This document shows positions 1 through 5,499 of a DNA stretch of 6,102 nt, one piece after another. The notes under the pieces were generated by a model that was not told the DNA's origin, ran no database searches, and was given only the letters and a program-made list of their open reading frames with translations. How positions within the stretch are numbered: the stretch's first letter is position 1; the number at the start of each line of letters is the position of its first letter. This DNA is from CALDSL01 sp039810245 (GTDB taxonomy: Bacteria; Chloroflexota; Anaerolineae; Anaerolineales; Anaerolineaceae), in NCBI GenBank assembly GCA_039810245.1, contig JBDHWQ010000053.1, positions 1-6,102 of the forward strand, read 5' to 3'. The position numbers and the translations under genes were made by a program.

Positions 1-200
1 AGCATCTGCGCGGCGATAAACTGCGAGCTTCCGGCAAATACCAGGAATGACATGGCGTGCGCCGCTGCCTGGGGAATACCCGCCTGGCGCGCCAGCACGC
101 CGTAGATCATGCCAAAAGGCGCAACCCCCAGCAACAGGGGCAGCATATCTCTCAAACCCATCCAGAATTGGCGTGTGCGTGTTGGTGGCTGGGATAGCAT
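1..200 (-). CDS. azlC: AzlC-family branched-chain amino-acid exporter subunit, N-terminal part (cut by window edge)
   Basis: Partial gene: only the first 66 codons are in the window, against roughly 220-240 aa for the whole family member. The start is the ATG at 198-200. The protein opens with a short polar stretch rich in Arg and Gln. A first membrane segment follows at about residues 20-37, with the family's PFG motif (A-P-F-G-M-I-Y-G). A second begins near residue 52 with the hallmark M-S-F-L-V-F-A-G-S-S-Q-F. These motifs match AzlC, the large inner-membrane subunit that with the small AzlD exports branched-chain amino acids; the transported substrate here is not shown by sequence. No Shine-Dalgarno is present. 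A TAAACT box lies 6 nt before the ATG, so the mRNA is probably leaderless. An azlD partner would lie to the left, outside the window. Confidence 0.85.
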   Translation of the reverse strand, partial: MLSQPPTRTRQFWMGLRDMLPLLLGVAPFGMIYGVLARQAGIPQAAAHAMSFLVFAGSSQFIAAQM

Positions 201-206
201 CCCATA

Positions 207-235
207 AGTTTAATCGCAACCGCAAAAATGTGCAG
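207..235 (-). promoter_or_regulatory. Predicted leaderless promoter of the azlC gene
   Basis: On the minus strand a -10-like TAAACT occupies 207-212, exactly 6 nt before the azlC ATG, so transcription would begin at or next to the start codon. With a 17-nt spacer the -35 zone is CTGCAC at 230-235, a poor match to TTGACA that lies inside a dyad. The weak -35 suggests a weak or activator-dependent promoter. This is inferred from spacing and sequence only. Confidence 0.45.
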
Positions 236-244
236 AAACTGCAC
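230..244. promoter_or_regulatory. Perfect dyad GTGCAG-AAA-CTGCAC, candidate shared operator
   Basis: Two perfect 6-bp arms flank a 3-nt centre between the divergent azlC and DUF5655 genes. The left arm coincides with the predicted -35 zone of both promoters (230-235 on minus, 231-236 on plus). A regulator bound here could control both genes together. The dyad itself is certain; its function is inferred. Confidence 0.4.
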
Positions 245-259
245 GCTACGTTTTATACT
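231..259 (+). promoter_or_regulatory. Predicted leaderless promoter of the DUF5655-like gene
   Basis: A -10-like TATACT at 254-259 lies 6 nt before the ATG at 266, the same geometry as the azlC promoter facing the other way. There is no Shine-Dalgarno before that ATG. The -35 zone with a 17-nt spacer is TGCAGA at 231-236, a poor consensus match within the dyad. The promoter supports 266 rather than 319 as the real translation start. Confidence 0.45.
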
Positions 260-265
260 GTTGGC

Positions 266-633
266 ATGCGCAGCGAAGAGGATTTTTCCACGGCTATGAG
301 GATTCGTGGGGGCTGTATATGCGGTTGATGGATGAAGTTGACCGCCTGGGGCCGGCGCAGGTAGTGGTCAGCAAGAGCCAGATTGCCCTGCGGCGCGCGA
401 AAAACTTTGCCGTTGTGTGGATCCCGGCCACGCATTTGCGACATGGCGGCCCGCGGCTGGCGCCACTGGTGCTGGCACTATCGTTCTCCCAGCGCGATCC
501 ATCGCCGCGCTGGAAAGAAATCACGCAGGTATCGCCAAAGCGCTATACTCACCACCTGGAACTGTGGTCGGTAGATGATGTTAATGAAGAAGTGCGCGGC
601 TGGCTGCGCGCCGCGTGGGATGCGGCCGGTTAG
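266..633 (+). CDS. DUF5655-like small protein with an apparent frameshift near its N-terminus
   Basis: The open frame from the ATG at 319 gives 104 aa with features I associate with DUF5655: K-S-Q-I-A-L-R-R-A-K-N-F-A in the middle, S-P-R-W-K-E-I, then R-Y-T-H-H-L-E-L and a C-terminal E-V-R-G-W-L-R-A-A-W. The function of this family is not known to me. Upstream of 319 the same frame continues in a family-like way (F-H-G-Y-E-D-S-W-G-L-Y) back to about 286 but has no ATG, GTG or TTG start. The ATG at 266 opens another frame reading M-R-S-E-E-D-F. The two join cleanly if one T is added to the run of five Ts at 283-287, or if the ribosome slips -1 on TTT, giving about 122 aa. So the gene is either a real frameshift mutant, a sequencing indel, or a slippage case. 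Its stop interlocks with that of the convergent P-loop gene. No function is claimed. Confidence 0.65.
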
Positions 634-1697
634 CTGGCCAGCCCGCACAGCGCCAGCAGGTCGGGATGAGGCGGCTGAAGGATATCGACTACCGGGGTGG
701 CGCGCACCGCTGCCTGCGCCGCGCGCAGCAAATCAACCTTGTCTACAAAGGCGGGGATATAATGTCCCGTTTTTTGCAGGTACAGCGGGTAGAACGGGTT
801 CACCGTCAGGAAGCACAGCGGTGTGGGAGTGGTATAGGTTACCACGGCGCTATACTGCGCCAGGAGTGTGAAGCATTCCTGCCATACCAGCGGGCTGCCA
901 GATGCAATCAGGTTCACCGGGCTGGTGAAGAGGAACTGGCTGCCGGGGACGGCCGCAAGCTCGGTTTGCAGCAGGCGGCGGAAGAGCAGAGGGTCGCATG
1001 CGCCAGGAATATAGAGCATGCCAGGGCCGTGCTGGCGAAACCAGGCAGCCAATGCCACCAGGTTGTTCTCGTCGAGCAGTGAGCTGATGGGCAAGTTGCA
1101 CCGGTAGCCGGTAGCATTCGCATAGGCAATCTGGGTCGCATTCATTTCGGGCGAAGCTACGGCGGCAGGGGAATGGAACAGGCTCTCCATGGCTGCCGCG
1201 TGCGCCGCAATGATATCTATGCGCTCGTCCATGGCCGCGCCTGTCGATAGCACCATGCCATCCGCCAGCACCATCGGGGCAAGGCGGTTGAGCGCGCCAT
1301 CCAACATGGTGAGCTGAACGCCCATGCCGCGCAGCATCTCCAGCAGCCGGGCGATATCCGTCTTGCGGTTAGGCCCGGCCACTACCACGTAGCCTTCCTG
1401 CGCCACGCTGGCAATCACGATCTCACCCAGGATCGTCTTTAGCCCGGTGGGGCGCTGCTCACTGTACTGGGCTGTGCCGTAATCCAGGCAGCGCCGCGCG
1501 GTAGCGATCAGCGTGCCGGGCTGCGCAAAATAGCGCGGCTTGGGCAGCCCGGTTACGTGATCGTTGTTTTCACCGTCATAACCGATGCTGGTCAGCGCGG
1601 TGCGAATGCCCGCCGCGCTGACCAGATCGAGGATTCGCAGGGCCGCGGTGGTTTTTCCCGTATTTTTTGCGGTGCCGACAAACCCCAACGTTTTCAT
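630..1697 (-). CDS. P-loop NTPase-like protein resembling aminomutase reactivase subunit KamB
   Basis: 355 aa. The N-terminus carries a P-loop (G8-T-A-K-N-T-G-K-T-T17) straight after a beta strand, as in MobB/CobB-type NTPases. The first Walker A glycine is one position further from the GKT than usual. Later landmarks are T-S-I-G-Y-D-G-E near 36-43, P-K-P-R at 52-55, V-V-A-G-P-N near 105-110 and D133-G-A-L-N-R followed by L-S-T-G-A-A. This pattern resembles the family I associate with KamB, which with KamC reactivates B12-dependent lysine 5,6-aminomutase after cofactor damage; I recall this rather than having tested it. It starts 6 nt after the mutase stop with only a weak GGGTAAG ribosome site, so it is likely translated by coupling. 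A role in cofactor loading or reactivation of the neighbouring mutase is the natural inference. No KamC-like partner follows. It could instead be another kind of metabolic NTPase. Confidence 0.7.
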   Translation of the reverse strand: MKTLGFVGTAKNTGKTTAALRILDLVSAAGIRTALTSIGYDGENNDHVTGLPKPRYFAQPGTLIATARRCLDYGTAQYSEQRPTGLKTILGEIVIASVAQEGYVVVAGPNRKTDIARLLEMLRGMGVQLTMLDGALNRLAPMVLADGMVLSTGAAMDERIDIIAAHAAAMESLFHSPAAVASPEMNATQIAYANATGYRCNLPISSLLDENNLVALAAWFRQHGPGMLYIPGACDPLLFRRLLQTELAAVPGSQFLFTSPVNLIASGSPLVWQECFTLLAQYSAVVTYTTPTPLCFLTVNPFYPLYLQKTGHYIPAFVDKVDLLRAAQAAVRATPVVDILQPPHPDLLALCGLAS

Positions 1698-1703
1698 AAA
1701 TAC

Positions 1704-3533
1704 TTACCCGCGCACCGTTCCACGGCCAACACGGCCGGCATACAGGCCATCTTCCTGGCTGCCCAGGTCGCCCTGGTAAATCGAATTGACGAAGTCGCCA
1801 CGCTCAGCCACCTGGACCAGCGTGTCGGCGATCTTCTGGTGGATTTCCTCTTTAATCAGTTCCGCCGCGGGCGAGAGCGTGGCCTTCAGGCTGCCCTGGA
1901 AGCGCAGCTCGTCTTTCACCGCGCGCAGTGTATCGACGCGCGCCTGCACCGAGATGGGACCCTTGGAATAGGCTTCATCCGAAGAGGCGATCGTCACCGC
2001 GTCAACGCCCATGCTGGCGGCCAGCGACGCGTGCAGCGAGGTCTGCAACGAAGATTGCACCCGGTCGGGGGTGTGGGTCATGAAGCCCACCGGCTCACCC
2101 GGCCAGATGGGAGTATCGACAATATCACGCCATACCGCCAGCTTGGCCAAGTTCATATCGATCATGTTGTCGTCCATGCGGCCATTGATGGTCATGTAGG
2201 GCGAATAGCACAGCAGCGGCTTGGGGATAGGGCGCGCGCCCAGGCGCAGGCCCAGCGCCATCATGATCAGCAGGCCGGCGAAGGTCTTGTAGGGCGGCAC
2301 GCCGCTCAGCTCATCGTTGCCAGGAATATCGAAGGGGATGCCGTACTGCGCGGCCAGCATCAGCGAGTAAACGCCATCTACGGTCAATCGTTCGGGGTCG
2401 GTGCCGCCCGCGGTGCTGCCGTAGGGGATGTTGATCTTGAACAGGTCGGCGCCGGCGGCATGGCCCAGAACCTGGGTCTCAGGGGTGTTCAGGCCGCGGT
2501 GGCCGCGCACGTTCCAAAGCGTGTACGGCTCCATGAAGTGGTGGATGAATTTGAGATTCTCCAGGGTGAGGATCGTGCCGTCGTGCTCGTGGGTCAGATG
2601 GCCTTCCAGCAGGCCTTCGCGCTGCGCGTTCCAGCTCGGGTCAAAGTGGAAGACACCGTCGATGCCCCAGGCCTCAGCTACTTTGATGTGGTACACATCC
2701 ATCACCGGGCAGCCCGTGCCGTACTGCGAGAAGAACAGCGGCCGGGTGGTGTTGTGGCGCAGCGATCCAAATTCACCGTGCGAGGTTTCGAACAGTGCCG
2801 GTACGCGGTCAATCTCGGATTGTCCCAGCCAGCGGACGCCTGAAGGCAGCGCGCCATCACCGTAAAATGCCTGGATCTCCGCGTCACACAGGCTGACGTA
2901 GCGCTTGAGCAGCGCCTCGCGCGTCTGAGGGTTGGCGCGGCTGTCGCGTTCGGCCACGTCGCAGTCCAGCATTTCGGCGCGCACCTTGGCGCGCTCGATG
3001 CCATCCGTGGTTTTATTCCCCACCCAGGCCAGGATCTGGTCAGTGATGTGCGCCAGCGAGGCCTCAATGGCCTTGTCGGCGAACTGGTAGGTGTAACCGG
3101 CGGTAATATCCGGCTTGGTGCGGGTGGTAGTCGCGGAAACATCCAGCGTGCTGGTCGTTTCGCGGTTCTCGATGAAGTTGATCACTTCCTGCATCTTGAG
3201 CTCGCCGACAAAGCAGCCATCAAAGCCAAGCTCCGCGCCGATTTCTTTGGTGATGGCCATCCCGCCCACACCCAGGCGGGTGCGGTCATGGATCCCGGCG
3301 GCATCTGCCAGGTCTACCAGGTGGCTGAGGGTTTCGGCCACTTTATAGCCCAGCGTGCGGCTGACCAAAATGGCATCCGGCTGCATCACCAGGGCGCGCT
3401 GCACCACTTCTTCCGCGGATGTGCCCGGGGGCATGGAAATGGCGTCGTACCCGGCTTCGCTCAGCTTGCGCTTGAGCAGCTTAATGGCATTATCGTGTAC
3501 CGGATCGAGGGGGGCGAGTAATACCGATTTCAT
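1704..3533 (-). CDS. Predicted adenosylcobalamin-dependent mutase, N-terminal B12-binding domain plus TIM-barrel-type catalytic domain
   Basis: 609 aa, cytoplasmic, no signal or membrane segments. Residues 1-122 look like a B12-binding Rossmann domain: L-D10-P-V-H13-D-N-A in place of D-x-H-x-x-G, V-S58-R-T-L-G matching the SxL motif, and G88-V-G-G91 matching the GG motif. A Thr/Ser-rich linker (about 123-142) leads to a helical stretch and then a long barrel-like domain (about 260-540) with P370-Y-G-S-T-A-G-G, near-repeats of the G-A-D strand pattern, and T514-I-A-S-S-D-E-A-Y-S-K-G-P-I. The last two recall lysine/ornithine aminomutase alpha chains and glutamate mutase E. Such enzymes move an amino or carbon group by radical chemistry; the substrate here is unknown. 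Start: ATG at 3533 with a strong GGAGG 7 nt upstream, overlapping the 78-aa gene by ATGA. The N-terminal B12 domain is unusual, since ornithine aminomutase carries it at the C-terminus and glutamate mutase on a separate chain. The superfamily call is fairly safe; the reaction is not. Confidence 0.75.
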   Translation of the reverse strand: MKSVLLAPLDPVHDNAIKLLKRKLSEAGYDAISMPPGTSAEEVVQRALVMQPDAILVSRTLGYKVAETLSHLVDLADAAGIHDRTRLGVGGMAITKEIGAELGFDGCFVGELKMQEVINFIENRETTSTLDVSATTTRTKPDITAGYTYQFADKAIEASLAHITDQILAWVGNKTTDGIERAKVRAEMLDCDVAERDSRANPQTREALLKRYVSLCDAEIQAFYGDGALPSGVRWLGQSEIDRVPALFETSHGEFGSLRHNTTRPLFFSQYGTGCPVMDVYHIKVAEAWGIDGVFHFDPSWNAQREGLLEGHLTHEHDGTILTLENLKFIHHFMEPYTLWNVRGHRGLNTPETQVLGHAAGADLFKINIPYGSTAGGTDPERLTVDGVYSLMLAAQYGIPFDIPGNDELSGVPPYKTFAGLLIMMALGLRLGARPIPKPLLCYSPYMTINGRMDDNMIDMNLAKLAVWRDIVDTPIWPGEPVGFMTHTPDRVQSSLQTSLHASLAASMGVDAVTIASSDEAYSKGPISVQARVDTLRAVKDELRFQGSLKATLSPAAELIKEEIHQKIADTLVQVAERGDFVNSIYQGDLGSQEDGLYAGRVGRGTVRG

Positions 3534-3766
3534 TTGCTTTCCTCCGTTTCCAGCCAGCGATAATGATCACCGGGGCGATGGATATAGCTGCGGATGCGCA
3601 CGCGCGCGCCCCAGCCTTTGTGCTCGAGGAAAACGATATCGCCATGCGGCAGGTTCAGCTCCACGGCCAGCGCTTCTGCCAGCTCTTTGGCTTCGTCTTC
3701 CGTTTTGCAGTACAGAAAAGTTTCGATATCAATCGCGTCCACTACGCTGTCGAGAGCTTTTTTCAT
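3530..3766 (-). CDS. 78-aa protein coupled to the B12 mutase, possible small subunit
   Basis: I do not recognise the family. The protein is soluble and mixed-charge, with an apparent strand-helix-strand-strand order: strand near residues 15-21 (E-T-F-L-Y-C-K), an amphipathic helix at 22-38, a strand at 43-48 (I-V-F-L-E-H) and another at 54-61 (A-R-V-R-I-R-S-Y). The end is rich in His and aromatic residues (Y-I-H-R-P-G-D-H-Y-R-W). I chose the ATG at 3764-3766, which has a GGAG 10 nt upstream. An ATG at 3785-3787 and one at 3845-3847 are also in frame, but they lack a ribosome site and the longer one runs through a hairpin. Its TGA overlaps the mutase ATG (ATGA at 3530-3533), which favours equal production of the two. 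By analogy with OraS, the small subunit of ornithine aminomutase, it may be a small subunit or assembly factor for the mutase. That is inference from position only. Confidence 0.7.
   Translation of the reverse strand: MKKALDSVVDAIDIETFLYCKTEDEAKELAEALAVELNLPHGDIVFLEHKGWGARVRIRSYIHRPGDHYRWLETEESK
3541..3545 (-). promoter_or_regulatory. Shine-Dalgarno GGAGG of the mutase gene, inside the 78-aa gene
   Basis: GGAGG lies 7 nt before the mutase ATG at 3531-3533 and forms part of the last codons (Glu-Glu-Ser) of the 78-aa gene. Together with the ATGA overlap it fixes the mutase start and allows both coupled and independent initiation. Confidence 0.8.
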
Positions 3767-3803
3767 GGTCGCAGTGCTCCATTTCATCGAGCAGGTAATC
3801 AAC

Positions 3804-3864
3804 AGGCAGGGCCGGGGCGCATATCCGTTGGAACTGGAAACGTGCATTCCCCGAAGCCCTGCCT
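3804..3864 (-). repeat. Long imperfect hairpin in the gap between the PLP gene and the 78-aa gene
   Basis: Arms AGGCAGGGC (3804-3812) and GCCCTGCCT (3856-3864) are perfectly complementary. The stem continues inward with CGGGG (3813-3817) and CCCCG (3849-3853), interrupted only by a two-base AA bulge at 3854-3855. Within the loop a small CGTT/AACG stem (3826-3829 with 3839-3842) can also form. It lies in the transcribed gap of the four-gene unit. There is no T run after it on either strand, so it does not look like a standard terminator; a role in processing, stability or translation of the downstream genes is possible. Confidence 0.5.
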
Positions 3865-3872
3865 TTTGTCTG

Positions 3873-3899
3873 CCGGGAGCAGGGTGTTCCTGCTCCCGG
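3873..3899 (-). repeat. Perfect 11-bp hairpin just after the PLP gene
   Basis: CCGGGAGCAGG (3873-3883) and CCTGCTCCCGG (3889-3899) form a perfect 11-bp stem with a 5-nt loop, starting 14 nt after the PLP gene stop. On the transcribed strand it is followed by CAGACAAAAG rather than a U tract. It may be a U-less or partial terminator, or a 3'-end stabiliser that keeps the PLP gene message more abundant than the downstream genes. Confidence 0.55.
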
Positions 3900-3913
3900 A
3901 TATATTGCAGAGG

Positions 3914-5377
3914 TTAGTTCAGCATGCCCACGGAGCGGGCGATGACTTCGATGGCCTTGAAGCAGGCGCGCACGGCCAGGCGGGTGGGGTGCTCGAGCAG
4001 GCGGCCTTCTTCGTCAATGTTGCCAACGCCGTTAGAGATGAAGATGTTGCCATCGTAGGCGATGGTGGGGATCAGGCCCATGTGGCTCATGCAGTTCTGC
4101 AGAACCTGGGTGCCGGCATACATGTCTTCCATCGAGAAGATGGGCAGGCCAAAGCCGTCCTTCCAGGTGTCGCAGTAGTTGACTTCCATGGCCAGCGAGT
4201 TGGTCGACTTGTACAGGCTCCAGCCGGATTTGATCTCGCGCGGCAGCAGCTCGAATTCTTCGGTGGTGATGCGGCACAGGTCGTCCAGGGCGGTCAGAGC
4301 GATTTCGGGGCGATCCTTGAGGATCTTCATCGCGGCCAGGGCGCCGGCCAGGGCTTCCTTGCCCGGGTCGAAACCAACGCCGGCGGCCTTACCGTGCGAG
4401 GAGAGCGTGCCGTAACGGGCGCCGTGAATACCCAGCGCGCGGCGAATGCCAACCATGGGTTCTTCCTTGCCGATGATCAGACCGCAGGTAGGGGCGCCAG
4501 AAGCCTTGTCCATGCTGTAGATGATCACATCCGCGCCGACCTTGCGAATGTCGGTGCCAATGAAGGGAACGCCCCAGGCGTTGTCAATGATGTACGGGAT
4601 GTCGTACTTGGCAGCCAGGGCAGCCAGACCGGTCTGCAGGGTGGGGACGCCGTCGCGCTTCTGACCGTAGCCATAACCGGGGGTGTCGTAACCGAGTGAT
4701 GCGATACCGGCCAGCAAATCTTCGTGGCGAGCAGCTACTTGTTCGAACTTGGCAACCGTAGCATCGCCATCAGTGTGCAGCGAGATGGGGCAGGGGCAGT
4801 ACTTGATGCCATGGCAGTCATAGGTGGCGCCTTCCGACTTGACGAAGACAGTATCCAGGTTGTAGCCGCGCTTGCCCTGCACGCCATACTCGCCCGCGGC
4901 TTCGCCACGTTCCGAGTTTACTTCCTTGTAGCGCGGGGGGAAGGGCTTGCCATAGGCGCCCTGGTGGTGCATGTGTCGCTCGTAGGGGGCCAGGTAGCGG
5001 GCACGGTAGTTATCGCCCTTGCCCAGGGTGGGGGGAACGCACAGGACTTCGAATGAAACATTCAAGCCGGCTTCGCAGGTGCTGATCAGGGCAGCATCGT
5101 ACTCGTCACCGTAGTATTCTTTGACGATATCGCGGATTTTCTCATCCAGCACGGCCGAGGGCAGCACTTTGCGGGCAACGCCGCTCATGGCTTCGTCAAC
5201 TTCGCGGGTGATCAGACCGTGACAGCCGGAGACGGCGCCGGTGAGGCCCAGATTGTTGCGCATTTCCGGGGTGATGCCAATTTCATCCGCAATCTTGCGG
5301 CATTCGGCATAGATGCTGGCCTGGTTCGCCTGGAGATGCTTGTACATCTCGTACTTGAATTTCCACTTCGTTTCCAT
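3914..5377 (-). CDS. Fold-type I PLP-dependent enzyme with a SepSecS-like active site
   Basis: 487 aa from the ATG at 5375-5377, which has AAGGAGT 7 nt upstream; the frame is open further up, but that extension runs through the promoter. Landmarks: T100-C-E-A-G104, likely for the PLP phosphate; Y262-I-I-D265-N-A-W-G, whose Asp would contact the pyridine nitrogen; and S288-M-D-K291-A-S-G-A-P-T-C-G, whose Lys is the likely Schiff-base residue. The last two closely resemble the N-N-A-Y-G and S-x-D-K-N-F-x-x-P-x-G-G pattern of SepSecS (the SLA/LP family), the archaeal/eukaryal selenocysteine synthase. The N-terminal third is not SepSecS-like to my eye, and a bacterium would normally use SelA for that job, so a role in amino-acid catabolism beside the B12 mutase is more likely. 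A Cys cluster (C188-H-G-I-K-Y-C-P-C196) follows E182-G-A-T-Y. It is the first gene of the unit. Fold is confident; reaction unknown. Confidence 0.75.
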   Translation of the reverse strand: METKWKFKYEMYKHLQANQASIYAECRKIADEIGITPEMRNNLGLTGAVSGCHGLITREVDEAMSGVARKVLPSAVLDEKIRDIVKEYYGDEYDAALISTCEAGLNVSFEVLCVPPTLGKGDNYRARYLAPYERHMHHQGAYGKPFPPRYKEVNSERGEAAGEYGVQGKRGYNLDTVFVKSEGATYDCHGIKYCPCPISLHTDGDATVAKFEQVAARHEDLLAGIASLGYDTPGYGYGQKRDGVPTLQTGLAALAAKYDIPYIIDNAWGVPFIGTDIRKVGADVIIYSMDKASGAPTCGLIIGKEEPMVGIRRALGIHGARYGTLSSHGKAAGVGFDPGKEALAGALAAMKILKDRPEIALTALDDLCRITTEEFELLPREIKSGWSLYKSTNSLAMEVNYCDTWKDGFGLPIFSMEDMYAGTQVLQNCMSHMGLIPTIAYDGNIFISNGVGNIDEEGRLLEHPTRLAVRACFKAIEVIARSVGMLN

Positions 5378-5384
5378 TACTTTT

Positions 5385-5391
5385 ACTCCTT
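5385..5391 (-). promoter_or_regulatory. Shine-Dalgarno AAGGAGT of the PLP gene
   Basis: AAGGAGT lies 7 nt before the ATG at 5375-5377. It is the strongest ribosome site in the window and decides this start over the in-frame ATG at 5494, which would place the promoter inside the coding region. Confidence 0.85.
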
Positions 5392-5435
5392 GAGAACAGA
5401 CGGTTGGTGAACGGTGAGAATGTGACCGGCAAAAG

Positions 5436-5462
5436 ATATATCTTATAACATATATCTTATAA
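5436..5462. repeat. Tandem 14-bp direct repeat over the -10 and transcription start of the PLP operon
   Basis: The 13-nt unit ATATATCTTATAA occurs at 5436-5448 and again at 5450-5462, one base apart, a period of 14. A 12-bp palindrome AAGATATATCTT (5433-5444) overlaps the first copy. The right copy overlaps the predicted -10 (5459-5464) and the left copy falls just downstream of the predicted start. This AT-rich block stands out in GC-rich surroundings. It could be an operator with two sites, or duplicated -10-like DNA giving several starts. Confidence 0.5.
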
Positions 5463-5487
5463 TATATCACTTTACCGATTTCGTCAA
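5459..5487 (-). promoter_or_regulatory. Strong sigma-70-type promoter of the PLP / B12 mutase operon
   Basis: On the minus strand, -35 TTGACG (5482-5487) and -10 TATTAT (5459-5464) are separated by 17 nt, each one base from consensus. The predicted start is near 5452, giving a leader of about 75 nt. The -35 lies 12 nt beyond the stop of the upstream calcium ATPase gene, so the four-gene unit has its own promoter. No riboswitch-like structure and no B12-box motif were seen in the leader. Confidence 0.75.
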
Positions 5488-5499
5488 GTACCAAATCTC

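Noticed and set aside
47..328. 93-codon plus-strand frame over the azlC start and divergent promoter
   Set aside because: It runs antisense through clear AzlC motifs; only its end, from the ATG at 266, appears to be real coding sequence.
1557..2843. 428-codon open frame on the plus strand, opposite the mutase
   Set aside because: It is antisense to a well-supported coding region, has no family motifs, and shows the Arg/His/Gly/Gln-rich composition typical of a shadow frame in GC-rich DNA.
3767..3847. Longer start of the 78-aa gene at 3847 or 3787
   Set aside because: Neither ATG has a ribosome site, and the extension is translated hairpin sequence; the ATG at 3766 has GGAG upstream.
3873..3899. 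Classical intrinsic terminator after the PLP gene
   Set aside because: The stem is strong, but no run of Ts follows it on either strand.
3767..3913. Cobalamin riboswitch in the gap before the small subunit and mutase genes
   Set aside because: A B12 gene neighbourhood makes it tempting, but the gap is short and I see no B12 box or the expected multi-helix layout; only two simple hairpins.
3563..4699. 378-codon open frame on the plus strand, opposite the 78-aa and PLP genes
   Set aside because: It spans two real genes and their gap on the opposite strand and shows no recognisable motifs or ribosome site.
5378..5494. Upstream extension of the PLP enzyme to an ATG at 5494
   Set aside because: It would place the -35, -10 and ribosome site inside the gene, and the added residues look unlike protein-family sequence; the ATG at 5377 has a strong Shine-Dalgarno.
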